Source: an uncultured Lachnospiraceae bacterium (GTDB lineage: Bacteria; Bacillota; Clostridia; Lachnospirales; Lachnospiraceae). Taken from it: a DNA stretch of 64,000 nt. Made by a program: the position numbers and the translations under genes. Within the stretch, counting starts at the first letter, position 1. Each line of letters starts with the position of its first letter. Shown here in pieces: positions 9,293 to 17,964 of the stretch. Where the stretch lies: contig CAKQYU010000001.1 of NCBI GenBank assembly GCA_934293575.1, forward strand, positions 124,001 through 188,000, in the 5' to 3' direction. The notes beneath the pieces are model-generated. The model made no database searches. It saw only the letters and a list, made by a program, of their open reading frames with translations, and had not been told where the DNA came from.

Positions 9293-9334
9293 ATCTAAGT
9301 ATGAAAGATAACAAAAGTTAAAGGAGAATAATAC

Positions 9335-10426
9335 ATGAGTGAAAAGTTAAAAGTTGGTATTCTTGGTGGTACTGGTATGGTAGGCCAGAGATTTATTTCT
9401 CTTCTGGAAAATCATCCTTGGTTTGAGGTTGTAACGATTGCAGCTTCTCCAAGAAGTGCCGGTAAAACATATGAAGAGGCCGTAGGAGATCGTTGGAAAA
9501 TGGATACACCTATGCCGGAAGCAGTTAAGAATATCATTGTTCATAATGTAAACGAAGTAGAAGAAGTTGCTTCTACAGTAGATTTTGTGTTCAGTGCAGT
9601 AGATATGTCAAAGGATGAAATTAAGGCAATTGAGGAGGCTTATGCAAAGACAGAGACTCCTGTTGTTTCAAATAATTCTGCTCACAGATGGACACCGGAT
9701 GTTCCGATGATGGTTCCTGAAATCAATCCGGATCATGCAGAGGTAATTGAATTCCAGAAAAAACGTCTCGGCACAACGAAGGGATTCGTTGCAGTAAAGC
9801 CAAACTGTTCGATTCAAAGTTATGCCCCTGTTTTGAATGCATGGAAAGAATTTGAACCAACAGAGGTTGTTGTTTCAACTTACCAGGCAATTTCAGGTGC
9901 CGGCAAGACCTTTAAGGATTGGCCGGAAATGGTTGGTAACGTTATTCCGTTTATCAGTGGCGAGGAAGAAAAGTCTGAGAAAGAACCTCTTCGTATCTGG
10001 GGCCATGTGGATAAAGAAAAGGGTGTAATCGTTCCTGCTGATGATGTTAAGATTACTTCACAGTGTATCCGTGTGCCGGTATTGAACGGTCATACAGCTA
10101 CTGTATTTGTGAACTTTAAGAAAAATCCGACTAAGGAACAGTTGATAGAGAAACTTGAGTCATATAAGGGTGTTCCACAGGAATTAGAGCTTCCAAGTGC
10201 TCCAAAGCAGTTTATCCAGTATATGACAGAAGATAATCGTCCGCAGGTTGCTTTGGATGTTGATTTTGAAAACGGAATGGGTATTTCAGTCGGCCGTATC
10301 CGTGAGGACAGTATTTTTGACTGGAAGTTTGTAGGACTTTCTCATAATACAGTTCGTGGTGCTGCAGGTGGTGCAGTGCTTTGTGCTGAATTATTAAAAG
10401 CAAAAGGATATATTACAAAGAAATAA
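9335..10426 (+). CDS. asd: Aspartate-semialdehyde dehydrogenase
   Basis: NADPH-dependent reduction of aspartyl phosphate, the branch point to lysine/diaminopimelate, threonine and methionine. At 363 residues it belongs to the longer archaeal/fungal-like class rather than the short E. coli type. GGTGMVGQRF is the nucleotide loop at the N-terminus, the catalytic Cys is about residue 158 in KPNCSIQSY, and SHNTVRGAAGG closes the protein. AAGGAG precedes the ATG. It has its own promoter and terminator, so it is monocistronic. Confidence 0.96.
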   Translation: MSEKLKVGILGGTGMVGQRFISLLENHPWFEVVTIAASPRSAGKTYEEAVGDRWKMDTPMPEAVKNIIVHNVNEVEEVASTVDFVFSAVDMSKDEIKAIEEAYAKTETPVVSNNSAHRWTPDVPMMVPEINPDHAEVIEFQKKRLGTTKGFVAVKPNCSIQSYAPVLNAWKEFEPTEVVVSTYQAISGAGKTFKDWPEMVGNVIPFISGEEEKSEKEPLRIWGHVDKEKGVIVPADDVKITSQCIRVPVLNGHTATVFVNFKKNPTKEQLIEKLESYKGVPQELELPSAPKQFIQYMTEDNRPQVALDVDFENGMGISVGRIREDSIFDWKFVGLSHNTVRGAAGGAVLCAELLKAKGYITKK

Positions 10427-10437
10427 AATCCATGAAT

Positions 10438-10470
10438 AAAAAAGGAACACTTGCGGGTGCTCCTTTTTTT
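10438..10470 (+). terminator. Terminator after asd
   Basis: AAAGGAACAC pairs with GTGCTCCTTT (one A/C mismatch) around a TTGCGG loop, followed by a run of T ending at 10470. Confidence 0.85.
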
Positions 10471-10496
10471 GTTTGCTCGATTTTTTTTCCTTAAAG

Positions 10497-10505
10497 TGTT
10501 ATAAT
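10497..10505 (+). promoter_or_regulatory. Extended -10 promoter for the CobK-like gene
   Basis: TGTTATAAT at 10497-10505 is a perfect -10 with the upstream TG of extended promoters. No convincing -35 lies at the right distance. It is the only promoter-like element between the asd terminator and the start at 10554. Confidence 0.5.
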
Positions 10506-10553
10506 ATAAATGATAGCCGGATTCGGTGATGAAGACAGAAGGAGATGGATAGT

Positions 10554-11165
10554 ATGGCAGAAAATGAGGATAAAAAGGAATTGGCGATTCCAAGAACCGG
10601 ATTTACGATAAAGGGCGAGTTGTCTGTAAAAGGAGAACTGGCTGTAAAAGGGGAACTGGCGGCAATTAATGAGTTAGCAACACGAGGCGAGCTGAGTGTA
10701 AAGGGTGAAATTACGGAAAATAGTGACAGTGACCGGATTATTATTGTTGAAAGCATTAAAGATGCGGTGGATTACCTTAAGGATACAGAGGGTAATATTT
10801 TAACAACAACCGGTTCGATGGAATTATATGAATATACCAAAATTAAAGATTATAAGAACCGGATTTATTGCCGTGTTTTATCCCACAGTGGAATTATACA
10901 GGCAGGTGAGAAAATCGGAATCGAAGGAAGACATCTGATTGGCATGGTGGGACCGTTTTCTAAAAATATGAACAAAGCCATGTTACAGGAATTTGATATC
11001 CGTTATCTGGTAACAAAGGATGCCGGAATTTCCGGTGGATTTTTGGAAAAGATGGAGGCAGCATTGGAGCTTGGAGTGACTTTGATTGTGGTTGCCTCAC
11101 CTTATGATGAAAAGAAAGATAAAGAAGAGACATTAAAAAGATTAGAGGAATTTGTTGTAGAATAA
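10554..11165 (+). CDS. CobK/CbiJ C-terminal domain protein with N-terminal GEL repeats
   Basis: Residues 61-182 of this 203-residue protein match the C-terminal half of precorrin-6A reductase: TTTGSMEL at 84-91, GPFSKNMN at 133-140 and TKDAGISGGFLEK at 154-166 are family signatures. The N-terminal half of that enzyme is missing. In its place is a repeat at residues 20-53 built from KGELSV, KGELAV and KGELAA-type units. The ATG at 10554 is chosen because the one at 10545 abuts the AAGGAG site. No cobalamin genes are nearby, so reductase activity is doubtful; the true function is unknown. Confidence 0.75.
   Translation: MAENEDKKELAIPRTGFTIKGELSVKGELAVKGELAAINELATRGELSVKGEITENSDSDRIIIVESIKDAVDYLKDTEGNILTTTGSMELYEYTKIKDYKNRIYCRVLSHSGIIQAGEKIGIEGRHLIGMVGPFSKNMNKAMLQEFDIRYLVTKDAGISGGFLEKMEAALELGVTLIVVASPYDEKKDKEETLKRLEEFVVE
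10611..10712 (+). repeat. In-frame 18-base repeat in the CobK-like gene
   Basis: Three adjacent 18-base units of the form AAA-GGA-GAA-CTG-GCT-GTA encode KGEL(S/A)(V/A). A spacer and a further degenerate GELSVKGEI unit follow. Units differ at third codon positions, so the repeat is not recent, or it is kept by selection on the peptide. Confidence 0.75.
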
Positions 11166-11179
11166 CATAGGAGAATATG

Positions 11180-11962
11180 ATGACAAAAAAGATGAAAATA
11201 ATCTGTTGTCTTTTGTGGCTGCTTGCTTTATTTTGCATCGGATATTTTATTATGCTGATGCTGACAATCGGACCGGGATTTCGGTTTAATTATGTCTGGC
11301 TTTTGATGGGACTTGCGTTGATCGGTATGGCACTTATGATTGCGTATGCCCAAAAAGGTTTTTACAGTTTACCGAAAGGTTGTATTATCGGAATACAGTT
11401 GATTGTTCTGATTGGACTGTTGCTCTTTGTTTTGCTGGAAGGCATGATTGTCATACAGGCACATAAGCAGCCGCAAAATGAAGCCGATTATCTGATTGTA
11501 TTGGGTGCAAAGGTAAACGGAACCAAACCATCCCATATTTTGAGAAAACGAATCGAAAAGGCATATCAATATTGGGAAGAACATCCGGGATGTAAGGTGA
11601 TTGTAAGTGGTGGCAAGGGATTAGATGAGGGAATCTCAGAAGCAGAATGCATGAAAAAAGAACTGATCTCACTCGGAATGCCCGAAAAACAGATTATTAC
11701 GGAAAATCAATCAACCAGCACGAAAGAAAATCTTTTGAACTGCATTGAAAAGATGGAAGAGGACGGTATGGCTGTTGAACAGGCGGATGTTATAATCGTA
11801 ACGACGGATTTTCATGTGTTCCGGGCGGTTTCCATTGCAAAAAAGCTTGGTTATCAAAAGGTAGAGGGACTTGCAAGTAAACAGGTCTGGTATCTGATTC
11901 CAACCAATTATGTAAGGGAGTTTCTTGCAGTCATAAAGGATTTTTTGGTCGGTAATCTATAA
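11180..11962 (+). CDS. YdcF/SanA-family (DUF218) membrane protein
   Basis: About 260 residues. Three hydrophobic helices occupy roughly residues 5-100, followed by a DUF218 domain beginning DYLIVLGAKVNG and containing VSGGKGLDEG, ENQSTSTKENL and VTTDFHVFRA. Proteins of this family (YdcF, SanA, ElyC) are linked to envelope integrity, but the reaction is not defined. The ATG at 11180 fits the AGGAG site better than the one at 11177. It follows the CobK-like gene by 14 bases and probably shares its message. Confidence 0.85.
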   Translation: MTKKMKIICCLLWLLALFCIGYFIMLMLTIGPGFRFNYVWLLMGLALIGMALMIAYAQKGFYSLPKGCIIGIQLIVLIGLLLFVLLEGMIVIQAHKQPQNEADYLIVLGAKVNGTKPSHILRKRIEKAYQYWEEHPGCKVIVSGGKGLDEGISEAECMKKELISLGMPEKQIITENQSTSTKENLLNCIEKMEEDGMAVEQADVIIVTTDFHVFRAVSIAKKLGYQKVEGLASKQVWYLIPTNYVREFLAVIKDFLVGNL

Positions 11963-11986
11963 GTATGAGTAATCAGGAAAAAGAAC

Positions 11987-12015
11987 TTGAAAATTAATAT
12001 CGCATATTGTATAAT
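11987..12015 (+). promoter_or_regulatory. Promoter for efp
   Basis: TTGAAA at 11987-11992 and a perfect TATAAT at 12010-12015 are separated by exactly 17 bases. A leader of about 45 bases leads to AAGGAGGAG and the efp start. Confidence 0.8.
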
Positions 12016-12065
12016 TTTGGGTATATGAGTGCCTATTATATTAATAGATCTAAGGAGGAGCAAAG

Positions 12066-12632
12066 ATGGCAGATGTAGTTAGAGTTGGTGACATCAAGAA
12101 GGGTGATACAGTAGTAGTTAATAATGGTGTTTATCGTGTAATGGATTTTCAGCATGTAAAACCTGGTAAGGGTAGCCCATTTGTTCGTACAACATTAAAG
12201 AATATTATGACAGGCGGCGTTGTGGAAGATGCATATAAGCCGGATGATAAGTTTGAGAAAGCATATATTGAACGTAAGAAGATGATGTATCTTTACAATG
12301 ACGGTGATTTATATTATTTCATGGATGAAGAGACAGGTGATCAGCCTGCAGCACCTATGAGTGAATTGGAAGACAGCATGAAGTTTGTTATGGATGGAAC
12401 CTATGTATCTGTTTCATTATATCAGGGTAATATCTTTGATGTTACTCCGGAAAAGACCGTAACATTAGAGGTTGTTGAATGTGAACCTGGCGTAGCCGGC
12501 AATACTGCTACGAATGCAACAAAGCCATGTATCGTTAGTACAGGTGCTAAGGTTAACGTACCTTTATTTGTAAATCAGGGTGACTTTATCGTTGTTGATA
12601 CAGAAACCGGTGATTATTCAAAGCGTGCATAA
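12066..12632 (+). CDS. efp: Elongation factor P
   Basis: Relieves ribosome stalling at polyproline by entering the E site. It has 188 residues and three beta-barrel domains, standard for the family. The tip loop PGKGSPF carries Lys35 at the position modified in other bacteria; no modification enzyme is seen nearby. The C-terminus has the GDFIVVDTETGDY signature. An AAGGAGG site precedes the ATG. Its own promoter and terminator make it monocistronic. Confidence 0.97.
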   Translation: MADVVRVGDIKKGDTVVVNNGVYRVMDFQHVKPGKGSPFVRTTLKNIMTGGVVEDAYKPDDKFEKAYIERKKMMYLYNDGDLYYFMDEETGDQPAAPMSELEDSMKFVMDGTYVSVSLYQGNIFDVTPEKTVTLEVVECEPGVAGNTATNATKPCIVSTGAKVNVPLFVNQGDFIVVDTETGDYSKRA

Positions 12633-12647
12633 TATTTATTTTTCAAA

Positions 12648-12678
12648 GGATCGGATAGGAATATCCGGTCTTTTTTTT
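12648..12678 (+). terminator. Terminator after efp
   Basis: GATCGGATA (12649-12657) pairs with TATCCGGTC (12662-12670), 9 pairs including one T-G, followed by eight T. Confidence 0.9.
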
Positions 12679-12681
12679 ATG

Positions 12682-12709
12682 TAATATTTTTCCGTTTCGT
12701 TCATATATT
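12682..12709 (+). promoter_or_regulatory. Probable sigma-E promoter for the spoIIIA operon
   Basis: TAATATT at 12682-12688, a 13-base spacer, then CATATATT at 12702-12709. The mother-cell sigma-E consensus known from Bacillus is an ATATT-type -35 and CATACANT, usually 14-15 apart. The match and its place directly before spoIIIAA support the call; the short spacer lowers certainty. Confidence 0.5.
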
Positions 12710-12741
12710 ATCTGTAGATGAGTTTTATCTGAAATGAATAT

Positions 12742-13734
12742 ATGGAAGAGATGGTGAAATTGAGAGTCGAAGAAAAAGCAAAAAAACAGGAAATAATGAA
12801 AATCGTATCTTCAAAAATAAGAAAAATTCTGGAAAATACCAATCTTAATTTTGAACGCTTACAGGAATTACGATTGCGGATGAACGAACCGCTTATTTTA
12901 ATTTATGACGGTTCGGAAATTTTATTGTCCGAACAGGGAAGAACTGTATCGGATCCAAACGATTCGTATTTTGTTACAGCAGCAGATATTAAGGAAACCC
13001 TGGAATATATCAGTAATTTTTCATTATATGCATATGAAGATGAAATCCGTCAGGGATTCATAACGGTTCAGGGCGGACATCGAATCGGACTTGCCGGAAA
13101 GGTTATTATGGAACAGGGACAGGTAAAATCGGTCAAGCACATTTCCTTTATTAATATTCGTATGTCACACGAAAAAAAGGGTTGTGGAAAAGAGGTATTG
13201 CCTTACATATATGACGGACAGCAGGTTTGTCATACACTAATCATTTCTCCGCCGGGAGGAGGAAAGACGACTTTATTACGTGATGTTGTCCGGATGATAT
13301 CCGACGGTAATGAAAATCATCCGGGAATCAGTGTCGGTATTGTTGATGAACGCTCGGAAATTGGAGCCTGTTATCATGGAATTCCCCAAAATGATATAGG
13401 AATGCGTACGGATGTTATGGATTGCTGCCCGAAGGCAGAAGGTATGTTGATGATGATAAGAAGCATGTCACCTGCGGTGATTGCCGTGGATGAAATAGGT
13501 AAGAGAGAAGATATTGAGGCACTGTCCTATGTTATGAATTGCGGATGTCATATTCTGGCAACGGTTCATGGCACTTCAATTGATGATATCAAGAACAAAC
13601 CGGTACTTCGCAAACTGGTGGAAGAAAAGTTATTTAAGCGGTTTATTGTGTTATCGAACGGAGAAACTCCGGGAACGATTGAAATGATTTTTGATGAAAG
13701 GGGAAGTGTTTTATATGACCGAAATTGTGCATGA
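12742..13734 (+). CDS. spoIIIAA: Stage III sporulation protein AA (ATPase)
   Basis: Secretion-type ATPase of the SpoIIIA-SpoIIQ channel that links mother cell and forespore after engulfment. The Walker A PPGGGKTTLLRD lies near residue 170, with GIVDERSEIG, an AVDEIG Walker B and ATVHGTS afterwards. The 5' end is uncertain: the ATG at 12742 lacks a ribosome site, while the ATG at 12796 has a weak AGGA and yields the usual N-terminus (MKIVSSKIRKIL). First gene of an unbroken eight-gene operon. Confidence 0.93.
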   Translation: MEEMVKLRVEEKAKKQEIMKIVSSKIRKILENTNLNFERLQELRLRMNEPLILIYDGSEILLSEQGRTVSDPNDSYFVTAADIKETLEYISNFSLYAYEDEIRQGFITVQGGHRIGLAGKVIMEQGQVKSVKHISFINIRMSHEKKGCGKEVLPYIYDGQQVCHTLIISPPGGGKTTLLRDVVRMISDGNENHPGISVGIVDERSEIGACYHGIPQNDIGMRTDVMDCCPKAEGMLMMIRSMSPAVIAVDEIGKREDIEALSYVMNCGCHILATVHGTSIDDIKNKPVLRKLVEEKLFKRFIVLSNGETPGTIEMIFDERGSVLYDRNCA

Positions 13735-13761
13735 TTGATGGAACCGGCGGGAGGCATGAGG

Positions 13762-14289
13762 ATGGTATTTGTTTTAAAACTGGCAGGCTCTGTATTTGTT
13801 TTGTGTGCGGCTGTGTATTACGGAAAAAATATTAATGAGACTTACGATAATCGTCTGATTCAATTGCGGCATTTATATAGTATGCTGTTACAGTTAAAAA
13901 GCGAAATGTCTTATATGAACGAAACATTGCCGGACTGTTTTTTTCAGCTTGGGAAAAATGCAAAGGAACCATTAAAGCAATGGCTGCAACAGCTATCAAC
14001 GGATTTGGAACATCAGGAAGATACCAGTTTTTCAATTGTCTGGCGGAATAATTTGCAGAATCTGGGAAAAATATCAGACTTAAAACCGGAAGATATTTTG
14101 TTGCTGGAGGAACTGGCGGACAAATTGGGAACCACAGATGGGAAGTCACAGATGAAAGCAATTGATTATGTACTGTTACAATTAGAACGGAATCGGACAT
14201 GCCTTCAACAGGAGATAAAGGATAAGAAAAAGGTTGTAACAACGATAACTTTGTTTGTTGGTTTTGTTACCTTAATCATATTATTGTAA
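13762..14289 (+). CDS. spoIIIAB: Stage III sporulation protein AB
   Basis: Membrane-anchored helical protein related to type II secretion F-domain proteins, a partner of the SpoIIIAA ATPase. The start at 13762 has 7 bases of spacing from GGGAGG and gives 175 residues, the normal length; upstream in-frame codons at 13735 and 13756 are too early or too close. One hydrophobic helix is at the N-terminus and another at the extreme C-terminus (LFVGFVTLIILL), with a soluble helical middle. Confidence 0.92.
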   Translation: MVFVLKLAGSVFVLCAAVYYGKNINETYDNRLIQLRHLYSMLLQLKSEMSYMNETLPDCFFQLGKNAKEPLKQWLQQLSTDLEHQEDTSFSIVWRNNLQNLGKISDLKPEDILLLEELADKLGTTDGKSQMKAIDYVLLQLERNRTCLQQEIKDKKKVVTTITLFVGFVTLIILL

Positions 14290-14314
14290 TTATGGAATGC
14301 TAGGAGCTTAAGTT

Positions 14315-14509
14315 TTGTCAATTGAAATCATTATAAAAATTGCAGTATTGGGAATAGTAATTGCATTACTGAATCAGATATTAAAACATGCGGGCAGGGA
14401 TGATCAGGCTTTTTTTGTAACTATGGCAGGCATTGTAGTTGTGCTGACCTGGCTTTTGCCGTATTTTACACAGTTATTTGCATCCATGCAGACATTATTT
14501 CAATTATAG
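14315..14509 (+). CDS. spoIIIAC: Stage III sporulation protein AC
   Basis: 64-residue membrane protein with two helices separated by a polar loop (LKHAGRDDQAFF), typical of SpoIIIAC. Translation starts at TTG, 8 bases after AGGAG. It is part of the channel base with SpoIIIAD. The same TAGGAGCTTAA string stands before the starts of both spoIIIAC and spoIIIAD. Confidence 0.93.
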   Translation: MSIEIIIKIAVLGIVIALLNQILKHAGRDDQAFFVTMAGIVVVLTWLLPYFTQLFASMQTLFQL

Positions 14510-14517
14510 GAGCTTAA

Positions 14518-14901
14518 ATGGAATTTTTTAAGATAATATGTGGAATGATTGTAGGAGTCTTGCTTGCGATAAAATTAAAGCATATAAACAGTCCGATATG
14601 GATTTACTTATCGATTTCCCTAAGCCTGTTTTTGTTGTTTTATATTGTAAAACGATTGGGGATGGTGTTTACATTTTTAGATGAAATAATGGATGATATC
14701 GGACTTGAGGAAGGATATTTTCAGATTCTGATAAAGATTATCGGGATTTCCTATTTATGTGAATTTGCATCCAATATTTGTAAAGAATCCGGATTCCTTG
14801 CGGTTGCGGGACAAATTGAAATTGGTGGAAAATTAACGATGATGTTAATGAGTTTACCTATATTAATGGCAATTGTACAAACCATTACATCCGTATTATG
14901 A
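14518..14901 (+). CDS. spoIIIAD: Stage III sporulation protein AD
   Basis: 127-residue integral membrane protein with about four hydrophobic segments, matching SpoIIIAD in length and content (GLEEGYFQILIKIIGISYLCEF is the conserved centre, quoted here in part). The AGGAG site overlaps the stop of spoIIIAC, so the pair is probably translationally coupled. Confidence 0.92.
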   Translation: MEFFKIICGMIVGVLLAIKLKHINSPIWIYLSISLSLFLLFYIVKRLGMVFTFLDEIMDDIGLEEGYFQILIKIIGISYLCEFASNICKESGFLAVAGQIEIGGKLTMMLMSLPILMAIVQTITSVL

Positions 14902-14913
14902 AAGGAGAAAACA

Positions 14914-16053
14914 TTGCGGCAAAGATTATTTGTTTGGATGTTTTTTTTAACACTGGGTTTCATGACACCACATACATGTTATGCTGCACAATTATATGAC
15001 ACTTTTTACGATCAGTCTGAGATTGAAGCGATGGATCAGGATATTGATGAAATATGCGGGAAATATCAGACCACACAAAAAATCTCTTTTCGTGAGATCT
15101 TATCCTTGTTGATGGAAGGAAATGTAGATAAGGCGGTTACTTTATCAATACAACAGTTTTATGAAGCGTTGTTTTCGGAAATTCTTATAAATAAAGAACT
15201 GATTATAAGGCTGTTGATTATTGTTGTAATTGCTGCGATTTTCCGGAATTATTCCTCCATATTAAAAATGAGCTATGTCGGTGAACAGGGCTTTTATGTT
15301 ACATATTTGTTTATTGCGGTGTTGTTGATACAATCGTTTTCCCTGGTTTACGGAATTGCGGAAGAAACCATTTACTATATTAATGATTTAATGAAATGCA
15401 TGCTGCCGGCTTTTTACCTGTCTTTAATGTTTTGCTCCGGTCTTACAACATCCCATATGGTAAATACAATGTTTTTGTCTATGTTGGTTTTTGTAGAGGA
15501 GATTTTGTTAAAAATCATATTGCCGGCAATCCGGATTTATTTTTTGATTACGTTATTGAATCAGCTTAATAAGGAGGACAGGTTTTCAAAACTTGCAGGA
15601 TTGTTAAAGCAGGGGATTTATTTTGTATTAAAGACGATAACAACCGGGATTATCGGTTTAAATGTTGTAAAAAGTATGTTGATACCGGTGTATGAAAATG
15701 CAAAATATAATGTGTTGCAAAAAGGATTATCGGTTATTCCGGGCGGGTCTACTTTGACAGGATTAAGTTCGATATTGGTTGGAGCAGGCATGTTGATTAA
15801 AAACAGTGTAGGAATTACGGTTGTCTTAATTTTGATTGTATGTTCCGGTGTTCCGTTGTTAAAAATGTTTGCTTTTTATATTGTTTATAAGGTAATTACC
15901 GCATTGGTACAGCCAATCAGTGATAACAGGATTTTAACAGGTATTCAGGGAATCAGTGACAGTACCGGAATTTTAATCCGGGCGACCTCTACGTCTTTGG
16001 TGTTGTCAATTTTGTCGATTGCAATAGTGATATTGACAACCAATGTAAGATAG
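14914..16053 (+). CDS. spoIIIAE: Stage III sporulation protein AE
   Basis: 379-residue polytopic membrane protein, the largest membrane component of the SpoIIIA complex. A signal-peptide-like stretch ending CYAAQ covers residues 1-25, followed by an extracytoplasmic segment and then about six to eight helices. Translation starts at TTG, 7 bases after AAGGAG. It lies 12 bases after spoIIIAD. Confidence 0.94.
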   Translation: MRQRLFVWMFFLTLGFMTPHTCYAAQLYDTFYDQSEIEAMDQDIDEICGKYQTTQKISFREILSLLMEGNVDKAVTLSIQQFYEALFSEILINKELIIRLLIIVVIAAIFRNYSSILKMSYVGEQGFYVTYLFIAVLLIQSFSLVYGIAEETIYYINDLMKCMLPAFYLSLMFCSGLTTSHMVNTMFLSMLVFVEEILLKIILPAIRIYFLITLLNQLNKEDRFSKLAGLLKQGIYFVLKTITTGIIGLNVVKSMLIPVYENAKYNVLQKGLSVIPGGSTLTGLSSILVGAGMLIKNSVGITVVLILIVCSGVPLLKMFAFYIVYKVITALVQPISDNRILTGIQGISDSTGILIRATSTSLVLSILSIAIVILTTNVR

Positions 16054-16076
16054 AAAGGTGATAAGGGGGAAACTCT

Positions 16077-16541
16077 TTGCAGGCAATTTTGGATTGGGTA
16101 AAAAGCGGATTGTTATTTGGAATTTTGGGCTCCGTCATTTTGATGTTGTGTCCGAATAAAACATATGAAAAACATATCAGTTTTGTGGTTGGACTATTGT
16201 TTTTACTGGTCATGTTACATCCGATAATGGAAATTTTTTCTTTGGATCAGACAACCTTTCTTCATTCGGTTGAAAACTATCTGATGATGGAAAATCCGAC
16301 GGATAAAATTTCGGATGGGGACAGAAAATTATATGAGGAAGCACTTTCTTTACAATTGGAAACGATATTAAAGGAAAGTGATGGGAGCATAAATCGTGTT
16401 GTGATTTTGACCGATGAATCAGGAAAGGTACGGGAGGTAGCTTTGTGTGTGGAGGGTACGATTCGTAATATTGATGAAATAGAAGGTTATCTTCGTAATA
16501 TTTTTGGTGAGGAGGTTATTATTTCTTATGAAAATAACTGA
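16077..16541 (+). CDS. spoIIIAF: Stage III sporulation protein AF
   Basis: 154-residue protein with two N-terminal membrane helices (around residues 8-24 and 35-52) and a soluble C-terminal domain of the ring-forming type seen in SpoIIIAF. TTG start after AAGGGGG. Its 3' end overlaps the beginning of spoIIIAG by 14 bases. Confidence 0.9.
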   Translation: MQAILDWVKSGLLFGILGSVILMLCPNKTYEKHISFVVGLLFLLVMLHPIMEIFSLDQTTFLHSVENYLMMENPTDKISDGDRKLYEEALSLQLETILKESDGSINRVVILTDESGKVREVALCVEGTIRNIDEIEGYLRNIFGEEVIISYENN

Positions 16542-17121
16542 ATTGTTAAACGGAATAAAAATTTCAAAGGAAAAGAGAGAAAAAGCACTGATTGGATTTT
16601 TGATTGGTGTATTTTTTTTGCTGATTGCCACGCCTGCTGCTTCCGTTTCCGATACAACAAAGAAAAAAGCAGATACGGTTGAACATAAAAATACAGAAAG
16701 TACGAATTCGAATGCATATATTACAGAGCTTGAGAATAAGTTAGAAAAGACGATTAGCGGGATGGAGGGTGCTGGTGAGGTAAAGGTAATGATTACACTG
16801 AAAAACAACGGAGAAAAGATATTAGAGAAAAATCTCAATTATGAAAGTGAAGTCAATACTTCAACCAATGAAGGTAAGAAGGAAGAAAAAAATGTAATCA
16901 AAAATAACCCGGAAACGGTTTTGGTAGAGTCCGGCGGAGATACCTCACCGATTGTTATCAGTGAAACATATCCCGAAATTGAGGGAGTATTTGTCGTGTG
17001 TGAAGGCGGAGATAATGAGGAGGTAGTGCTACATATCAAAGAGGCGGTTATGGCATTATTTCCGATAGATGTTCATAAGATTGTTGTATGTAAATATGGA
17101 AAGGATAAAACAATTTCGTAA
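16528..17121 (+). CDS. spoIIIAG: Stage III sporulation protein AG
   Basis: 197 residues with one membrane helix near residues 20-38 and an extracytoplasmic ring domain (SGMEGAGEVKVMITL, then TYPEIEGVFVVCEGG) that builds the channel ring between the two membranes. The ATG at 16528 follows AGGAGG by about 10 bases, inside the end of spoIIIAF. The linker between helix and ring is rich in Lys, Thr and Asn. Confidence 0.93.
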   Translation: MKITELLNGIKISKEKREKALIGFLIGVFFLLIATPAASVSDTTKKKADTVEHKNTESTNSNAYITELENKLEKTISGMEGAGEVKVMITLKNNGEKILEKNLNYESEVNTSTNEGKKEEKNVIKNNPETVLVESGGDTSPIVISETYPEIEGVFVVCEGGDNEEVVLHIKEAVMALFPIDVHKIVVCKYGKDKTIS

Positions 17122-17163
17122 ACAGATGGATATCTGATAGAATAGAAAGGAGAGAATGATTAT

Positions 17164-17853
17164 ATGAAAAAATTGTTTAAAAAAAATCAGGTGATTATTA
17201 CCGCATTGGCAATTATGATTGCTGTGGCAGGCTATTTGAATTTTACAAGTGATAAGCCGGTTTTGGAAACCGGAACCGAAAATCTGGAAAGTGAAGGTGC
17301 TGGCGGAAATCAGGATGATGATATGATCAGTGCCGCAGTCGAAGATGATAATGAAACATCGGATGCGAAGCTTTCCGATGAGGATGTCGCAACCATTGAT
17401 GCGGTGGCAAATGAAGAAGAGGATGTGGCAGATGCAAGTCTTGATGAAAACGGAGAGCCGATTGATGGGGATAAAGTAGGAGAAACCGTACTGACCAATG
17501 CAACGATTTCATTGTCACAGGCAAAATTAAACAGGGAACAGACACGTTCAAAGTCCAAAGAAATATTGTTGGAAATTATAAATAATGAGACTATTGATGA
17601 AGCTTCTAAGCAGGACGCAATCAGTGAAATGGTCAACATGACAAAAAGAATGGAACAGGAAACTTCAGCAGAAACACAGTTAAGTGCAAAGGGATTTCCG
17701 GATGCGATTGTGACAATTTCGGATAACAGTGTGGATGTAACGATAAATACACCAAGTCTTACCGATGTGCAGCGGACGCAGATAGAGGATATTATAACCC
17801 GGAAAACCGGATGTGATCTGAGCAAGGTTGTAATCACCACAACTGCAAAATAA
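17164..17853 (+). CDS. spoIIIAH: Stage III sporulation protein AH
   Basis: 229 residues: a basic N-terminus (MKKLFKKNQVII), one membrane helix at about 10-27, an acidic low-complexity linker to about residue 105, and a C-terminal YscJ/FliF-like ring domain that in Bacillus binds SpoIIQ across the intermembrane space. AAGGAG precedes the ATG. Last gene of the spoIIIA operon; no terminator is visible before the next promoter. Confidence 0.94.
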   Translation: MKKLFKKNQVIITALAIMIAVAGYLNFTSDKPVLETGTENLESEGAGGNQDDDMISAAVEDDNETSDAKLSDEDVATIDAVANEEEDVADASLDENGEPIDGDKVGETVLTNATISLSQAKLNREQTRSKSKEILLEIINNETIDEASKQDAISEMVNMTKRMEQETSAETQLSAKGFPDAIVTISDNSVDVTINTPSLTDVQRTQIEDIITRKTGCDLSKVVITTTAK

Positions 17854-17881
17854 AACATTTTTGAAACATTTGGTAAAAAGA

Positions 17882-17911
17882 TTGCAAAAGATAGGACAGA
17901 TTTGGTATAAT
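17882..17911 (+). promoter_or_regulatory. Promoter for the Asp23-family gene
   Basis: TTGCAA at 17882-17887 and TATAAT at 17906-17911, spacer 18, with the extended TG at 17903-17904. It gives the Asp23 gene vegetative expression independent of the sporulation operon upstream. A small stem (GTCAC at 17936-17940 with GTGAC at 17945-17949) lies just before the ribosome site. Confidence 0.7.
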
Positions 17912-17964
17912 ATAAACAGTATGATTAGAATTTCTGTCACATGGGTGACGAAGGAGGAATGAAT

